From contig CAJXUS010000018.1 in the NCBI GenBank assembly GCA_913060675.1, positions 1 to 64,000 of the forward strand: a stretch of 64,000 nucleotides of DNA, given 5' to 3'. The stretch comes from an uncultured Rhodospirillales bacterium. GTDB taxonomy: Bacteria > Pseudomonadota > Alphaproteobacteria > Kiloniellales > Kiloniellaceae. Position 1 is the stretch's first letter. Every line of letters starts with the position of its first letter. The notes below the pieces were generated by a model, which did not search any database, was not told the origin of the DNA, and worked only from the letters and a program-made list of their open reading frames with translations. This document shows, one piece after another, positions 1-8,680 of the stretch. Position numbers and translations under genes: made by a program.

Positions 1-51
1 AGATCTACACTATCCTCTTCGTCGGCAGCGTCAGATGTGTATAAGAGACAG
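1..51 (+). other. Illumina Nextera i5 adapter contamination
   Basis: The bases are synthetic library sequence. Positions 1-10 match the end of the i5 flow-cell arm, 11-18 read TATCCTCT (an i5 index of the Nextera set), 19-32 match the read-1 adapter and 33-51 match the 19-base Tn5 mosaic end. Genomic sequence starts at 52, where a coding frame is already open. This is a contig end with untrimmed adapter, not a transposon in the organism. Confidence 0.97.
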
Positions 52-121
52 GAGTATTGTTATTGGTGAACGTGGCCCTGAATTACTTTCTAACGTACCA
101 CGGGAACTGGTTATCATTTAA
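52..121 (+). CDS. 3' end of a truncated gene, probably M24-family hydrolase
   Basis: An open frame enters from the contig edge (first whole codon at 53) and stops with TAA at 119-121, sharing one base with the next start (TAATG). The 22 residues read SIVIGERGPELL then SNVPRELVII. An ending of the form GxExLxxxPRELxxI is typical of M24 prolidase/creatinase-fold enzymes. Stop-start overlap shows translational coupling to the ArgE-like gene. In ectoine degradation clusters the gene before the deacetylase is the M24 ectoine hydrolase EutD/DoeA, so that is the leading guess, but too little sequence remains to prove it. The rest of the gene lies outside the contig. Confidence 0.5.
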
Positions 122-1296
122 TGATGAATATTCTTATCTCGACTAAAGAAATCCTCACCCGTCTTGTTGCTTTTGAGAGCCTGTCGGCGCTCTCTAATCT
201 TGATATGATTGCCTATATCGAAGGCTATCTCAAAGAGCACGGGATCTCATCATCGATCAGCTATGATGAAACGGGTGAGCGCGCCAATCTCTATGCGACA
301 GTTGGCCCCGAAGTCGATGGCGGTGTTGTGCTCAATGGTCATACAGATGTGGTGCCTGTAAAAGGACAACCATGGACCGAAAATCCTTTCACCTTGATCG
401 AACGGAACAACAGGCTCTATGGACGTGGTTCCGTGGACATGAAAGGTTTTCTTGCTTGTACTCTTGCAATGGTTCCAGCGTTTAAATCTTATGATCTTAA
501 GCGCCCAGTTCATCTTTCTTTTTGTTATGACGAAGAAATCGGGGGGTTTGGTGCCCCTGTTTTGGCAGAGGATATTATGTCCAAAACCATAACCCCGTCA
601 GTTGTAATCGTGGGCGAGCCGACAAATATGCAGTTGGTCACAGGTCACAAAGCGGGATTTGAGCTTCGGACTGAATTTGATGGCCTCGAAGTGCATTCTT
701 CTGACCCGAGAAAAGGGGTCAATGCAGTCGAATTTTCTGCACGCTTCATTTCGAAAATTCTTGAGGTTGGGGCAGAACTCGCAGCAAGTCCTGTTGAGGG
801 TTCTCCTTTTGAACCGCCTTATTCCACTTGCAATGTTGGTCAGATTGAGGGTGGTATTGCGACGAATATCACGGCAAAAAGTTGTGCCATCAATTGGGAG
901 ATCAGACCGATACCAGGCGATGATGGGTATGCAATTTTAGACAAGATTAGAGATTACGCCGATAATCTTCTCGTACCAGAAATGCAGGCTGTTTTTCCTG
1001 AAGCAGATATTCGAACTTTGGTTCTGGCCGATATCCCGCCTCTATTGGCTTTGGATGATTCGCCTGCGGTGACTTTAATCCGTCAGGTCACCGGCAGCAA
1101 TGTTAGCGAGGTGGTTTCCTTTGGGACTGACGCGGGGCATTTTGAGAAAGTCGGGCTCTCAACCGTGGTCTTTGGCCCGGGTTCAATAGAGCAGGCGCAC
1201 AAACCAGATGAATACATTGAAATTTCGGAGCTTGAGCGTTGTCTCTCTTTCTTGCATGATCTAGCCAAACATCAGGCGCAAAAAACCAAAATTTAG
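121..1296 (+). CDS. ArgE-like M20 family deacetylase
   Basis: The product is a cytoplasmic zinc-dependent amidohydrolase of the acetylornithine deacetylase/DapE (M20A) family, 391 aa, normal for ArgE. Expected metal-site residues are visible: H74 in GHTDVVPV, D106 in SVDMKG, E138/E139 in YDEEIG, E166 in GEPT and H360 in AHKPDE near the end. The start ATGATG overlaps the upstream stop, so either 121 or 124 could be used. ArgE itself removes acetate from N2-acetylornithine. Here the partners are an Lrp regulator, an aldehyde dehydrogenase and an aminotransferase, not arginine genes, so the substrate may be an N-acetyl-diamino acid such as N-acetyl-2,4-diaminobutyrate from ectoine. Family assignment is firm; substrate is inference. 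Confidence 0.88.
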   Translation: MMNILISTKEILTRLVAFESLSALSNLDMIAYIEGYLKEHGISSSISYDETGERANLYATVGPEVDGGVVLNGHTDVVPVKGQPWTENPFTLIERNNRLYGRGSVDMKGFLACTLAMVPAFKSYDLKRPVHLSFCYDEEIGGFGAPVLAEDIMSKTITPSVVIVGEPTNMQLVTGHKAGFELRTEFDGLEVHSSDPRKGVNAVEFSARFISKILEVGAELAASPVEGSPFEPPYSTCNVGQIEGGIATNITAKSCAINWEIRPIPGDDGYAILDKIRDYADNLLVPEMQAVFPEADIRTLVLADIPPLLALDDSPAVTLIRQVTGSNVSEVVSFGTDAGHFEKVGLSTVVFGPGSIEQAHKPDEYIEISELERCLSFLHDLAKHQAQKTKI

Positions 1297-1308
1297 TTAG
1301 GTCATTAC

Positions 1309-1815
1309 ATGCGTGCAGCTGGGCTTCGTTTAGATGATCGTGATATCGCGATCTTGAAAATTTTACAAAAAGAAGGCCGGATCACAAAAGCTGCTTTGGC
1401 AGAACGGGTAAACTTATCCCCAACTCCTTGTTGGGCTCGACTACAGCGTTTGGAGCAATCAGGGTTGATTGAATCCTACGAAGCTCGACTTTCTGTGAAG
1501 GCCTTCTCTACGTTTTCCACGGTTTTAATGGAAGCCGAGCTGGATAGTCATCGAGCTGAGGATTTTGAAAAATTCGAAGCAGCGGTACAAAACATTCCAG
1601 AGATATTGGAATGTTGGGCTGTTGGTGGCGGGTTAGATTACATCCTGAAGATTGTTACTAAAGATGTGGATGGCTATCAAAGGCTTGTTGACCGGATGCT
1701 AGAATCAAAGATTGGCCTTCGACGTTACTTTACTTATGTGGTCACAAAACCGGTTAAGCAGGAAACGGCCTTGCCGATAGATTTGTTGTTCGAAGGCGAA
1801 AAACCTGAGGAATAG
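1309..1815 (+). CDS. Lrp/AsnC family transcriptional regulator (DoeX/AsnC-like)
   Basis: This is a 168-aa Lrp/AsnC protein, normal length. An N-terminal helix-turn-helix (about residues 8-60, with LDDRDIAILKILQKEGR and the recognition region LSPTPCWARLQRLEQSG) is followed by a RAM/AsnC ligand domain (about 68-150, with ECWAVGGGLDYILKIV). The SPTPCW recognition helix and the ending TYVVTKPVK resemble the AsnC/DoeX regulators that sit inside ectoine and hydroxyectoine degradation operons. It lies 12 bases after the deacetylase and is probably cotranscribed with it. A 118-base spacer to the next gene may carry its own binding site, but I could not define one. Confidence 0.88.
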   Translation: MRAAGLRLDDRDIAILKILQKEGRITKAALAERVNLSPTPCWARLQRLEQSGLIESYEARLSVKAFSTFSTVLMEAELDSHRAEDFEKFEAAVQNIPEILECWAVGGGLDYILKIVTKDVDGYQRLVDRMLESKIGLRRYFTYVVTKPVKQETALPIDLLFEGEKPEE

Positions 1816-1933
1816 ATGAAACTGCTGTCATAGTTTTTTAAAGCGATAGCTTATCTAAAAATACCTTCTTCTTTAGACACACATTCTCGAATAAGTTTTG
1901 CATTATGGGCTGGTAATTAACAAAGGCTAGCCC

Positions 1934-3424
1934 ATGTCCTGCACGAACAATGAAAAAAAGCGCTCGGATGCTTTCATACATTTGAAAGATCCTCGTTTGT
2001 TGAAAGAATTTAGTTATATCAACGGCCAATGGTGTGATGCGACCTCTGGGCGGCAAATCACTGTTACGGATCCATCTAACCAACTAACTCTTGGCAGTGT
2101 TCCCGCTATGTCTGGCGTGGAAAGTGCGAGAGCCGTTGATGCAGCTCAGGACGCCTTCCCATCTTGGGCTGCATTATTACCTCAAGAACGGTCTGCTATC
2201 CTCCGTCGCTGGTTTGAACTTCTAAAAGAGCACCGGGAAGATCTCGCGTTTCTTATGACCCTTGAACAAGGCAAACCGATCTCTGAATCGAGGGGGGAAA
2301 TTGATTATGCAGCAGATTTTATTGAATTCTATGCCGAAGAAGCTAAACGCCCTAATATCGAAAATGTAACCTCCCATATGTCGGGAGGAGAAGTCGAGGT
2401 TTGGCGAGAGCCTTCGGGAGTGGCCGCTTTGATTACGCCTTGGAACTTTCCTTGCGCGATGATCACGCGAAAAGCTGCTGCGGCATTAGCTGCAGGATGT
2501 ACTTGTGTGGTGCATCCTTCCAAAGAAACACCGTTTTCTGCAACGGCCTTAGCTGAACTGGGCGAGCGCGCAGGATTCCCACCTGGCATCTTTAACGTCG
2601 TAACCGGCGAGCCGGATGAGGTAGTTGCGTCTTGGACTGAAGATAAACGGGTTAGGGTGCTCTCTTTCACGGGTTCAACCGAGATTGGGCGATTGCTCTA
2701 TCGACAATCCTCTTATTCCATAAAGCGTTTGGTTTTGGAACTTGGTGGACATGCGCCTTTTATTGTCTTTGCCGACGCGGATATAGATCACGCAGTGAAG
2801 TGTGCAATATCAGCCAAGTTCGCGACCTCTGGTCAGGATTGTCTCGCGGCAAATCGAATGTATATCGAGCAGCCGATCTATGAAGAGTTCACACGGAAGT
2901 TTGTTGCAGCCACGAAAGAGTTGTCTCTTGGTCGAGGGTTGGATGATCCCGACCTTGGGCCGTTGATGAACGAAAATGCCATGCTCAAACAAGAAGCGCA
3001 TGTTGCGGATGCTTTAGGTAAAGGTGCCAAACTCTTGATGGGTGGGGAGCGCGATCCTTTGGGGCCTTTATTCTATAAACCAACGGTATTGGGTGATGTC
3101 CCCGCCAATGCTGTAATCTTCGAAGAAGAAACCTTTGGCCCTGTGGCTTGTCTCGCTCCTTTTGATGCTGAAGACGACATTATCGCCAAAGCGAATGATT
3201 CTGACTATGGGCTTGTAGCTTATGTCCATACCCGTGATCCAAAGCGGATTTACACCGTCAGCCGAGCTTTGCAATACGGCATGGTGGCAATCAATCGCAC
3301 CAAGGTGACGGGGGCGCCGATCCCCTTTGGTGGAATGAAACAATCAGGTCTCGGCCGCGAAGGTGCGCGCCAAGGCTTGGAAGCTTTTACAGAAATTAAA
3401 TACGTTTGCCGCGATTACGGGTGA
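1934..3424 (+). CDS. NAD(P)-dependent aldehyde dehydrogenase, succinate-semialdehyde type
   Basis: A 496-aa aldehyde dehydrogenase superfamily protein that should oxidise a semialdehyde to a carboxylate. N171 (TPWNFP), E269 (LELGG) and nucleophile C303 (SGQDCLAANR) are in the expected places, as is the GSTEIG turn. The usual KPxE cofactor motif reads HPSK at 194-197: the cofactor-contacting lysine is His and the glutamate is Lys, an unusual combination. The start has AAAGG ten bases upstream. It is followed after 24 bases by an aminotransferase. In ectoine degradation this slot is ssd, acting on aspartate semialdehyde (DoeC); GABA degradation is the alternative. Confidence 0.85.
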   Translation: MSCTNNEKKRSDAFIHLKDPRLLKEFSYINGQWCDATSGRQITVTDPSNQLTLGSVPAMSGVESARAVDAAQDAFPSWAALLPQERSAILRRWFELLKEHREDLAFLMTLEQGKPISESRGEIDYAADFIEFYAEEAKRPNIENVTSHMSGGEVEVWREPSGVAALITPWNFPCAMITRKAAAALAAGCTCVVHPSKETPFSATALAELGERAGFPPGIFNVVTGEPDEVVASWTEDKRVRVLSFTGSTEIGRLLYRQSSYSIKRLVLELGGHAPFIVFADADIDHAVKCAISAKFATSGQDCLAANRMYIEQPIYEEFTRKFVAATKELSLGRGLDDPDLGPLMNENAMLKQEAHVADALGKGAKLLMGGERDPLGPLFYKPTVLGDVPANAVIFEEETFGPVACLAPFDAEDDIIAKANDSDYGLVAYVHTRDPKRIYTVSRALQYGMVAINRTKVTGAPIPFGGMKQSGLGREGARQGLEAFTEIKYVCRDYG

Positions 3425-3448
3425 CCGTAAGTTTTTAAGGAAAATACT

Positions 3449-4831
3449 ATGCTGAGAAATGATCAATTAGCTGAATGGGATCGCGATAATTTTTTCCATC
3501 CCTCCACACACCTTGCTCAATTTGCCCGTGGTGATATCCAAAATCGGGTGATTACGGGTGGCAAGGGGCTCTATATAAAAGACAGCAATGGCAATGAAAC
3601 TCTGGATGCTTTTGCTGGCCTTTATTGCGTAAATATTGGTTATGGTCGCGATGAAGTGGCTGATGCAATCGCAGCTCAAGCCAAAGAACTCGCTTATTAT
3701 CACTCGTATGTGGGCCATGGCACTGAAGCGTCGATTACTCTGGCTAAGATGATCATTGATCGCGCTCCGGCCAATATGTCGAAAGTTTATTTTGGCCTTT
3801 CAGGTTCAGATGCGAATGAAACCAACATCAAGCTGGTTTGGTACTACAACAACGTGCTTGATCGTCCAAAGAAAAAGAAGATTATTTCGCGCTGGCGTGG
3901 CTATCACGGCTCGGGTTTGATGACTGGATCTTTAACGGGATTGGAATTGTTTCATAACAAGTTCGATTTACCGCTATCGCAAGTCGTGCACACGGATGCG
4001 CCGTATTATTTCCGCCGTGAAAATCTCGATCAGTCTGAAGCACAGTTTGTTCAGCAGTGCGTCGACAGTCTTGAAGAGTTGATTGCAAGAGAAGGCGCAG
4101 ACACTATCGCGGCTTTTATCGGGGAACCTGTTTTGGGGACTGGTGGTATTGTGCCACCGCCAGAAGGATATTGGACTGCGATTCAGACTGTTCTTAAAAA
4201 GTACGACATACTGCTCATTGCGGATGAAGTCGTAACCGGGTTTGGGCGTCTCGGATCCATGTTTGGTTCCGAGCATTATGGTCTTGAGCCTGATATTATC
4301 ACCATCGCCAAAGGCCTGACCTCTGCATACGCACCGCTTTCTGGCTCCATTGTATCAGATAGAGTCTGGAAAGTACTAGAAGAGGGCACCGATAAGCTTG
4401 GCCCAATTGGTCATGGCTGGACTTACTCTGCGCACCCAATCGGCGCGGCGGCGGGAGTGGCTAATCTTAAGCTTATTGATGAAATGGGCTTGGTTTCAAA
4501 CGCCAAAGAAATGGGTGCCTACTTTAATGAAGGTCTTAAAAATGCACTTTCAGATATATCTATTGTTGGGGATATCAGAGGTGAAGGCATTCTTTCTGCT
4601 GTTGAATTTGTGAAAGACCGGGATACGCGGACTTTCTTTGATCCGTCTGAGAAAATTGGGCCGCAGATTTCAGCTGCCCTTCTCGAACGCAGTAAGGTTA
4701 TCGCGCGTGCTATGCCACAGGGTGATATTTTGGGCTTCGCTCCACCACTTTGCATGACCCGTGAAGAAGCAGACATTATCATCGAAGCGGCGAGAGATGG
4801 CATTGCATCTATTGCAGCTAAAGTAAGTTAA
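3449..4831 (+). CDS. Class III (omega) aminotransferase, probable diamino acid transaminase
   Basis: A 460-aa PLP enzyme of the class III aminotransferase family, full length. D259 (LIADEVVTGFGR) should hold the pyridine nitrogen and K288 (TIAKGL) the Schiff base; GEPVLGTGG at 225-233 is typical. A clear AAGG ribosome site precedes the start. It is the last gene of the forward operon and ends before a strong hairpin. Members of this subgroup transaminate diamines, GABA, beta-alanine or 2,4-diaminobutyrate. Beside an aldehyde dehydrogenase it would supply the semialdehyde: 2,4-diaminobutyrate to aspartate semialdehyde (DoeD/Atf) fits the ectoine model; putrescine or GABA cannot be excluded. 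Confidence 0.87.
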   Translation: MLRNDQLAEWDRDNFFHPSTHLAQFARGDIQNRVITGGKGLYIKDSNGNETLDAFAGLYCVNIGYGRDEVADAIAAQAKELAYYHSYVGHGTEASITLAKMIIDRAPANMSKVYFGLSGSDANETNIKLVWYYNNVLDRPKKKKIISRWRGYHGSGLMTGSLTGLELFHNKFDLPLSQVVHTDAPYYFRRENLDQSEAQFVQQCVDSLEELIAREGADTIAAFIGEPVLGTGGIVPPPEGYWTAIQTVLKKYDILLIADEVVTGFGRLGSMFGSEHYGLEPDIITIAKGLTSAYAPLSGSIVSDRVWKVLEEGTDKLGPIGHGWTYSAHPIGAAAGVANLKLIDEMGLVSNAKEMGAYFNEGLKNALSDISIVGDIRGEGILSAVEFVKDRDTRTFFDPSEKIGPQISAALLERSKVIARAMPQGDILGFAPPLCMTREEADIIIEAARDGIASIAAKVS

Positions 4832-4840
4832 AATTATAGA

Positions 4841-4874
4841 AGGCTTCCAGTTCGTTTTATGGAGTTGGAAGCCT
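4841..4874. terminator. Bidirectional hairpin terminator
   Basis: A 9-bp perfect stem, AGGCTTCCA at 4841-4849 with TGGAAGCCT at 4866-4874, lies in the 44-base space between two converging genes. It is AT-rich on both sides and can serve both strands. Confidence 0.7.
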
Positions 4875-4875
4875 C

Positions 4876-5712
4876 TTAATTTCCTTGGCCGATACCCAGC
4901 AGCTTACGAGCATCTTGAGCTGTGGCGACCGTTTTCCCCATGCTAAGAATTTCATCTCGGGTTTGAGCAATGATTTGAGCCGTTGAATCAGCTTCGTCCC
5001 CCGTTCTGAGGAGGCTATTATTTTCAAAGCCAACCCGGGCGTGACCGCCTTGTTTGATTGCCTCTGCGATACAATCGGCTTCACTTTGACCAAAGGCACA
5101 GACAAACCAGGGCCCAAGATCGGTTGTTTTCTGTTTATCCTTTAATTGGATAAAGGGAGATAGCTCGTCGACCTTGCCAAGACTATCGCTGGCATACCGT
5201 CCGAGCACAAAAAGCAGAGAGGGGTGGCTGACGGGGATTTTTTTATTTTCAACAAAGCTTAAAAACCGGATCAGGTCATCACGATCATAGAGTATATGTT
5301 GAACATGGATGCCAGATTCATTTGCCCAATGATAAAAATTTGATCCATGAGCCTCTTCACCCGAGGGCATCATTTCTTTTAAGGCTACACTTACAGCTTC
5401 TGGCATCACGCCTTTTACGCAAGCTACTTGTTCTTGCGGTGTATAACGCCCAACTGCTTCAGTGGTTATTTGAACCAGTAGGTCATCACCAATGGTCTCA
5501 TTTATTCCAGCAAGCACTTCCCTGTAAAGGCCCGCATCGAGAACATGTGTTTGAGTTTGATCTCGAACGTGTAGATGAGCCATGGCGGCACCCGCACAAT
5601 TGCAAGCAATAGACTCTTCGATGATTTGCTCAACAGTAACAGGAAGATTTGGGTGATCGTCCCTAGTTTTTCGTGCGCCGTTTGGCGCGGCCATAATGAT
5701 TGTCGGCGTCAT
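4876..5712 (-). CDS. BKACE (beta-keto acid cleavage enzyme, DUF849) family protein
   Basis: A 278-aa TIM-barrel zinc enzyme of the BKACE family. Members condense a beta-keto acid with acetyl-CoA and split it into acetoacetate and a CoA ester; the founding member Kce acts in lysine fermentation. Visible: N-terminal NGARKTRDDHPNLPVT, the metal-binding pair H46 and H48 in AHLHVRD, and C-terminal GGHARVGFENN, which carries the third ligand region. It is 28 bases downstream of a class III aminotransferase on the same strand. A transaminase feeding a beta-keto acid to BKACE would be a complete route for a beta-amino acid. The exact substrate cannot be read from the sequence. Confidence 0.87.
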   Translation of the reverse strand: MTPTIIMAAPNGARKTRDDHPNLPVTVEQIIEESIACNCAGAAMAHLHVRDQTQTHVLDAGLYREVLAGINETIGDDLLVQITTEAVGRYTPQEQVACVKGVMPEAVSVALKEMMPSGEEAHGSNFYHWANESGIHVQHILYDRDDLIRFLSFVENKKIPVSHPSLLFVLGRYASDSLGKVDELSPFIQLKDKQKTTDLGPWFVCAFGQSEADCIAEAIKQGGHARVGFENNSLLRTGDEADSTAQIIAQTRDEILSMGKTVATAQDARKLLGIGQGN

Positions 5713-5740
5713 TGGTCAAATCTCTGGGGTTTTGTCTCGC

Positions 5741-7078
5741 TTAATCAGCAACACTAAGTTCATCAAGCATAGCAAAAGATTGAGAGAGTTTTTCAACAAT
5801 CTCGTCTACGTGCTGATCTTCGATGATGAAGGGGGGGGCGAGAAGGATGTGATCGCCATTTTTACCATCGATGGTTCCTGGCATCGGATAGCACATCAGG
5901 CCTAATTCAAAGGCTGCCTTTTTAATCCGGGCGTGTATAGCAAGTACAGGGTCAAATGGCTCCTTCGTGTCTCGGTCTTTGACAAGTTCAAGCGCGATGA
6001 AAAGCCCGCGACCACGAATGTCACCGACATGAGGGTGCTGGCCGAACGCATCGGTGAGGGCTTTCATAAGTTGCTCTGAGCGATGTCTGACGTTTGTAAG
6101 TAGATCACGTTCCAGCAATGTCGTGAGAACAGCGAGGCCTGCAGCGCAAGCTGTTGGGTGGGCCTGATAGGTGTGACCGTGTTGGAAAAAACCGGAACCA
6201 TTTTCTATCGCGCTATAGATTTTTTTGCTACAGAGCATGGCCCCAATCGGCTGGTAGCCCGCACCAAGACCTTTGGCAATACAGATAATGTCTGGAGCTA
6301 CTTCATCGTGTTCACAGGCAAAGAGCGTTCCTGTGCGGCCCATGCCACACATGACCTCATCTAGAATGAGTAAAACCCCATATTGATCACAGATTTCCCG
6401 GATGCGTTTTAGGTATCCCGGTGCGGCAGCAACCGCCCCCATGGTGGCTCCAACAACGGGTTCACAAATAAAGGCTGATACGTTTTTAGCGCCAACCTTG
6501 AGGATTTCTTCTTCGAGACGGTTCGCAGCTCTGAGGCCGTAATCTTCATCGCTTTCGCCTTCAGTCTGGTCTCTGTAAGGATAACAGGGATCAATATGGG
6601 ACATGGGGACGAGCATCGGCATGAAGGGTTCGCGACGCCATTTGTTACCACCTGCGGAAAGCGCCCCAATCGTATTGCCATGATAGCTCTGCCAGCGGGC
6701 GATAACGTGAGAGCGTTGATCTTCTCCACGTTCAAGGTGATATTGCCGGGCGAGTTTGAGAGCGGCTTCAACGGCTTCTGACCCTCCCGAGACAAAGTAC
6801 ACTCTATCAATGCCTTCAGGCGCGTTAGCGATCAGCAGGTCGGCGAGCTCTTCAGCTGGTTCACTGGTGAAAAAACCAGAATGGGCAAAAGATAACTTAT
6901 CCGTTTGTGACTTTATGGCTTCTTGAACGTTCTGATCCGAATGACCGAGACACGATACCGCAGCGCCGCAGCAGGCGTCTAAGTAACGTTTGCCATTTTG
7001 ATCAGCAATGTAACAGCCGTCACCTGCAACAGCAGTTGGGAGCTTTGATTTAGAGTGGCGCGGAAATACGTGTCCCAT
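5741..7078 (-). CDS. Class III aminotransferase, beta-amino acid candidate
   Basis: A 445-aa PLP-dependent class III aminotransferase, full length. SGGSEAVEAALKLAR at 97-111, D240 in LILDEVMCGMGRTG and Schiff-base K269 in CIAKGLGAGYQP are intact. The start is preceded by GGAGAG. It is the first gene of a two-gene reverse operon with a BKACE enzyme and faces a divergent RpiR regulator across 162 bases. The pairing suggests that it deaminates a beta-amino acid to the keto acid cleaved by BKACE. It is not a close copy of the aminotransferase at 3449-4831: the active-site surroundings differ (for example GLGAGYQPIGA versus GLTSAYAPLSG). Confidence 0.86.
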   Translation of the reverse strand: MGHVFPRHSKSKLPTAVAGDGCYIADQNGKRYLDACCGAAVSCLGHSDQNVQEAIKSQTDKLSFAHSGFFTSEPAEELADLLIANAPEGIDRVYFVSGGSEAVEAALKLARQYHLERGEDQRSHVIARWQSYHGNTIGALSAGGNKWRREPFMPMLVPMSHIDPCYPYRDQTEGESDEDYGLRAANRLEEEILKVGAKNVSAFICEPVVGATMGAVAAAPGYLKRIREICDQYGVLLILDEVMCGMGRTGTLFACEHDEVAPDIICIAKGLGAGYQPIGAMLCSKKIYSAIENGSGFFQHGHTYQAHPTACAAGLAVLTTLLERDLLTNVRHRSEQLMKALTDAFGQHPHVGDIRGRGLFIALELVKDRDTKEPFDPVLAIHARIKKAAFELGLMCYPMPGTIDGKNGDHILLAPPFIIEDQHVDEIVEKLSQSFAMLDELSVAD

Positions 7079-7160
7079 TTTTCTCTCCGGGAGACTTGTG
7101 CCTTAAATAGCAACTTGTCTGTGATAGAGCTTAAAAGATTTTTTTGTTTGAAGTAGAGTT

Positions 7161-7211
7161 CGATAAAATATCGTTTGTGTCAATATTGGAAATATAATAA
7201 CATTTGTTATT
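7161..7211. promoter_or_regulatory. Candidate operators between aminotransferase and RpiR genes
   Basis: Two short palindromes sit in the divergent spacer: CGATA-AAA-TATCG at 7161-7173 and AATAAC-ATTT-GTTATT at 7196-7211. RpiR-family proteins bind short inverted repeats and often act on their divergent neighbour, so these are candidate sites. The region is AT-rich, which raises the chance of random palindromes. Confidence 0.35.
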
Positions 7212-7240
7212 GTTTTTTGAACGTGAAATGAGGCGCTGAC

Positions 7241-8134
7241 GTGAGCATTGTTGATAAGACACGCATTGTTGAACAGCTTACGCGAGAGCTTAATTCTTAC
7301 CCAAAAAGCTTGCGCAGAATAGCAATGTATATCATCGATAATCCCGCCGAATTTGGTATGAAGTCTATTCGAGATAGTGCGACAGCAACGGGGGTGAGTA
7401 CAAATACGCTCGTGCGTCTCGCCCAAAAGTTGGGGTTCGAAAGTTACAATCAGCTTAGGGCACCTTTTAGAGCGGCTCTGACCACCAATGCCTCTAACGC
7501 CAGCACCAACCAATGGATCAACGAACTATATGATCGTGGAGGTATCGAACAAATACGTGCCGATACCGTAACAAGTGTAATCGGCAATGTTACTGAGGCC
7601 TTAAGGCAGAATGAAGCTGAAGTAATAGACGAAGCGGCTGATCTTATCCTTAAGGCTAAAAGTGTCTATTTAATGGGGACCCGCGCGCCCTACACCCTGG
7701 TTCACTATCTGAATTATGTTGGCCGCATGGCGTTGCCAAACCTTATCGTTGCTCCGGGGCATGCAAATTCTCCGGTCGATGAGATCTTGAATGTTGAAGA
7801 GGATGACTTGGTGCTGGCCGTTTCAATTACACCTTTTTCCAGAGAGACCATAGAGGCCTGCAAAATAGCTAAATCCCGAGGGGCAAAACTTATCCTCATG
7901 TCGGATAGCACCGCGAATTCTTTACCTCTGAAACCAGATATTACCTTAATTGCTCCGGTAGGGACGCCGCGTAACTTTGATGGCTTTGTTGGCTTTGACA
8001 GTTTTGTGGGTTTTTTCGCTCTTTCTGAGTGGCTTCTTACAGCTGTGGTTGAAAAAGGGGCGCCTGATACTAAGCAAAGAATTCAAAGGTTTAATCAGTA
8101 TCGGAAAGAGACAAACGTCTTTTGGAAGTCCTGA
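7241..8134 (+). CDS. RpiR/MurR family transcriptional regulator (HTH-SIS)
   Basis: A 297-aa regulator with a GTG start eight bases after GAGG. An N-terminal HTH_6 domain covers about residues 1-78 (recognition region GVSTNTLVRLAQKLGFESYNQL) and a SIS ligand domain covers about 125-265 (SVYLMGTRAPY, AVSITPFSRETIEACKIAKSRGA). SIS domains in this family usually bind phosphosugars, but alphaproteobacterial members next to amino-acid or TRAP genes control non-sugar catabolism. It lies between the divergent aminotransferase-BKACE pair and the TAXI-TRAP importer, so it probably regulates both. Confidence 0.88.
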   Translation: MSIVDKTRIVEQLTRELNSYPKSLRRIAMYIIDNPAEFGMKSIRDSATATGVSTNTLVRLAQKLGFESYNQLRAPFRAALTTNASNASTNQWINELYDRGGIEQIRADTVTSVIGNVTEALRQNEAEVIDEAADLILKAKSVYLMGTRAPYTLVHYLNYVGRMALPNLIVAPGHANSPVDEILNVEEDDLVLAVSITPFSRETIEACKIAKSRGAKLILMSDSTANSLPLKPDITLIAPVGTPRNFDGFVGFDSFVGFFALSEWLLTAVVEKGAPDTKQRIQRFNQYRKETNVFWKS

Positions 8135-8680
8135 CCTCTTTGACATTAAAGCAACAGAGAGAATCTGGCTTACAGCAAAGCTGTCAAAACAGATGATGGA
8201 AAAAGAACAAATGTTATCTGTTGACGAAAAAAATTACATACGCGACCATGCAGATGGTAAAGGCTCAATAAGTAGCCTGCCTGACAGGGATGAAAATATA
8301 ATAGCAATAAAAATGCGTATGGTTTAACTTAACCTAAACGCATGAAACGAAAGCAGATTCGAAAAAGGAGAGACTTCCGGATCATAGGGCTTTTGTTTAG
8401 AAGTTGAGGTCTAAAGGTTTCAACTTTTTTTGCTTCTTAAAACTCTCCATGTCAGGAAATAATTAGATTCTCGGGTGTTTCCCCGGGAGAGCCTTGATGA
8501 ATTGCCTTCCTTATTTAGGGCGTTCGAATGGGAACAATAATTAGCCGTCTGTTGAAAGATTGCTATGAAAGTATTCGTTTGTGGTTCGGCACATGAATAT
8601 GACCGGGTGGGGACACAGCTAGAAAGTTGATAACCGCACGTTGCACTAAATGATAAAGAATAAAAAACTAAGGAGTAGGC
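8135..8680. other. 546-base spacer before the TAXI-TRAP genes
   Basis: No convincing gene is visible. Only scattered frames of about 20-45 codons without good ribosome sites occur. The end carries the strong ribosome site for the next gene. A long 5' leader or control region for the TRAP operon is likely, but no specific motif was identified. Confidence 0.5.

Noticed and set aside
33-51. Tn5 mosaic end as evidence of a transposon in the genome
   Set aside because: It is contiguous with a flow-cell arm and library index, so it is from tagmentation.
250-513. Reverse-strand frame of 87 codons inside the deacetylase gene
   Set aside because: Fully covered by a well-supported M20 enzyme on the other strand; no recognisable motif.
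7977-8327. Frame of 116 codons running past the RpiR gene end
   Set aside because: Its first half overlaps RpiR out of frame; the remaining 44-codon part (from about 8193) has no ribosome site or family.
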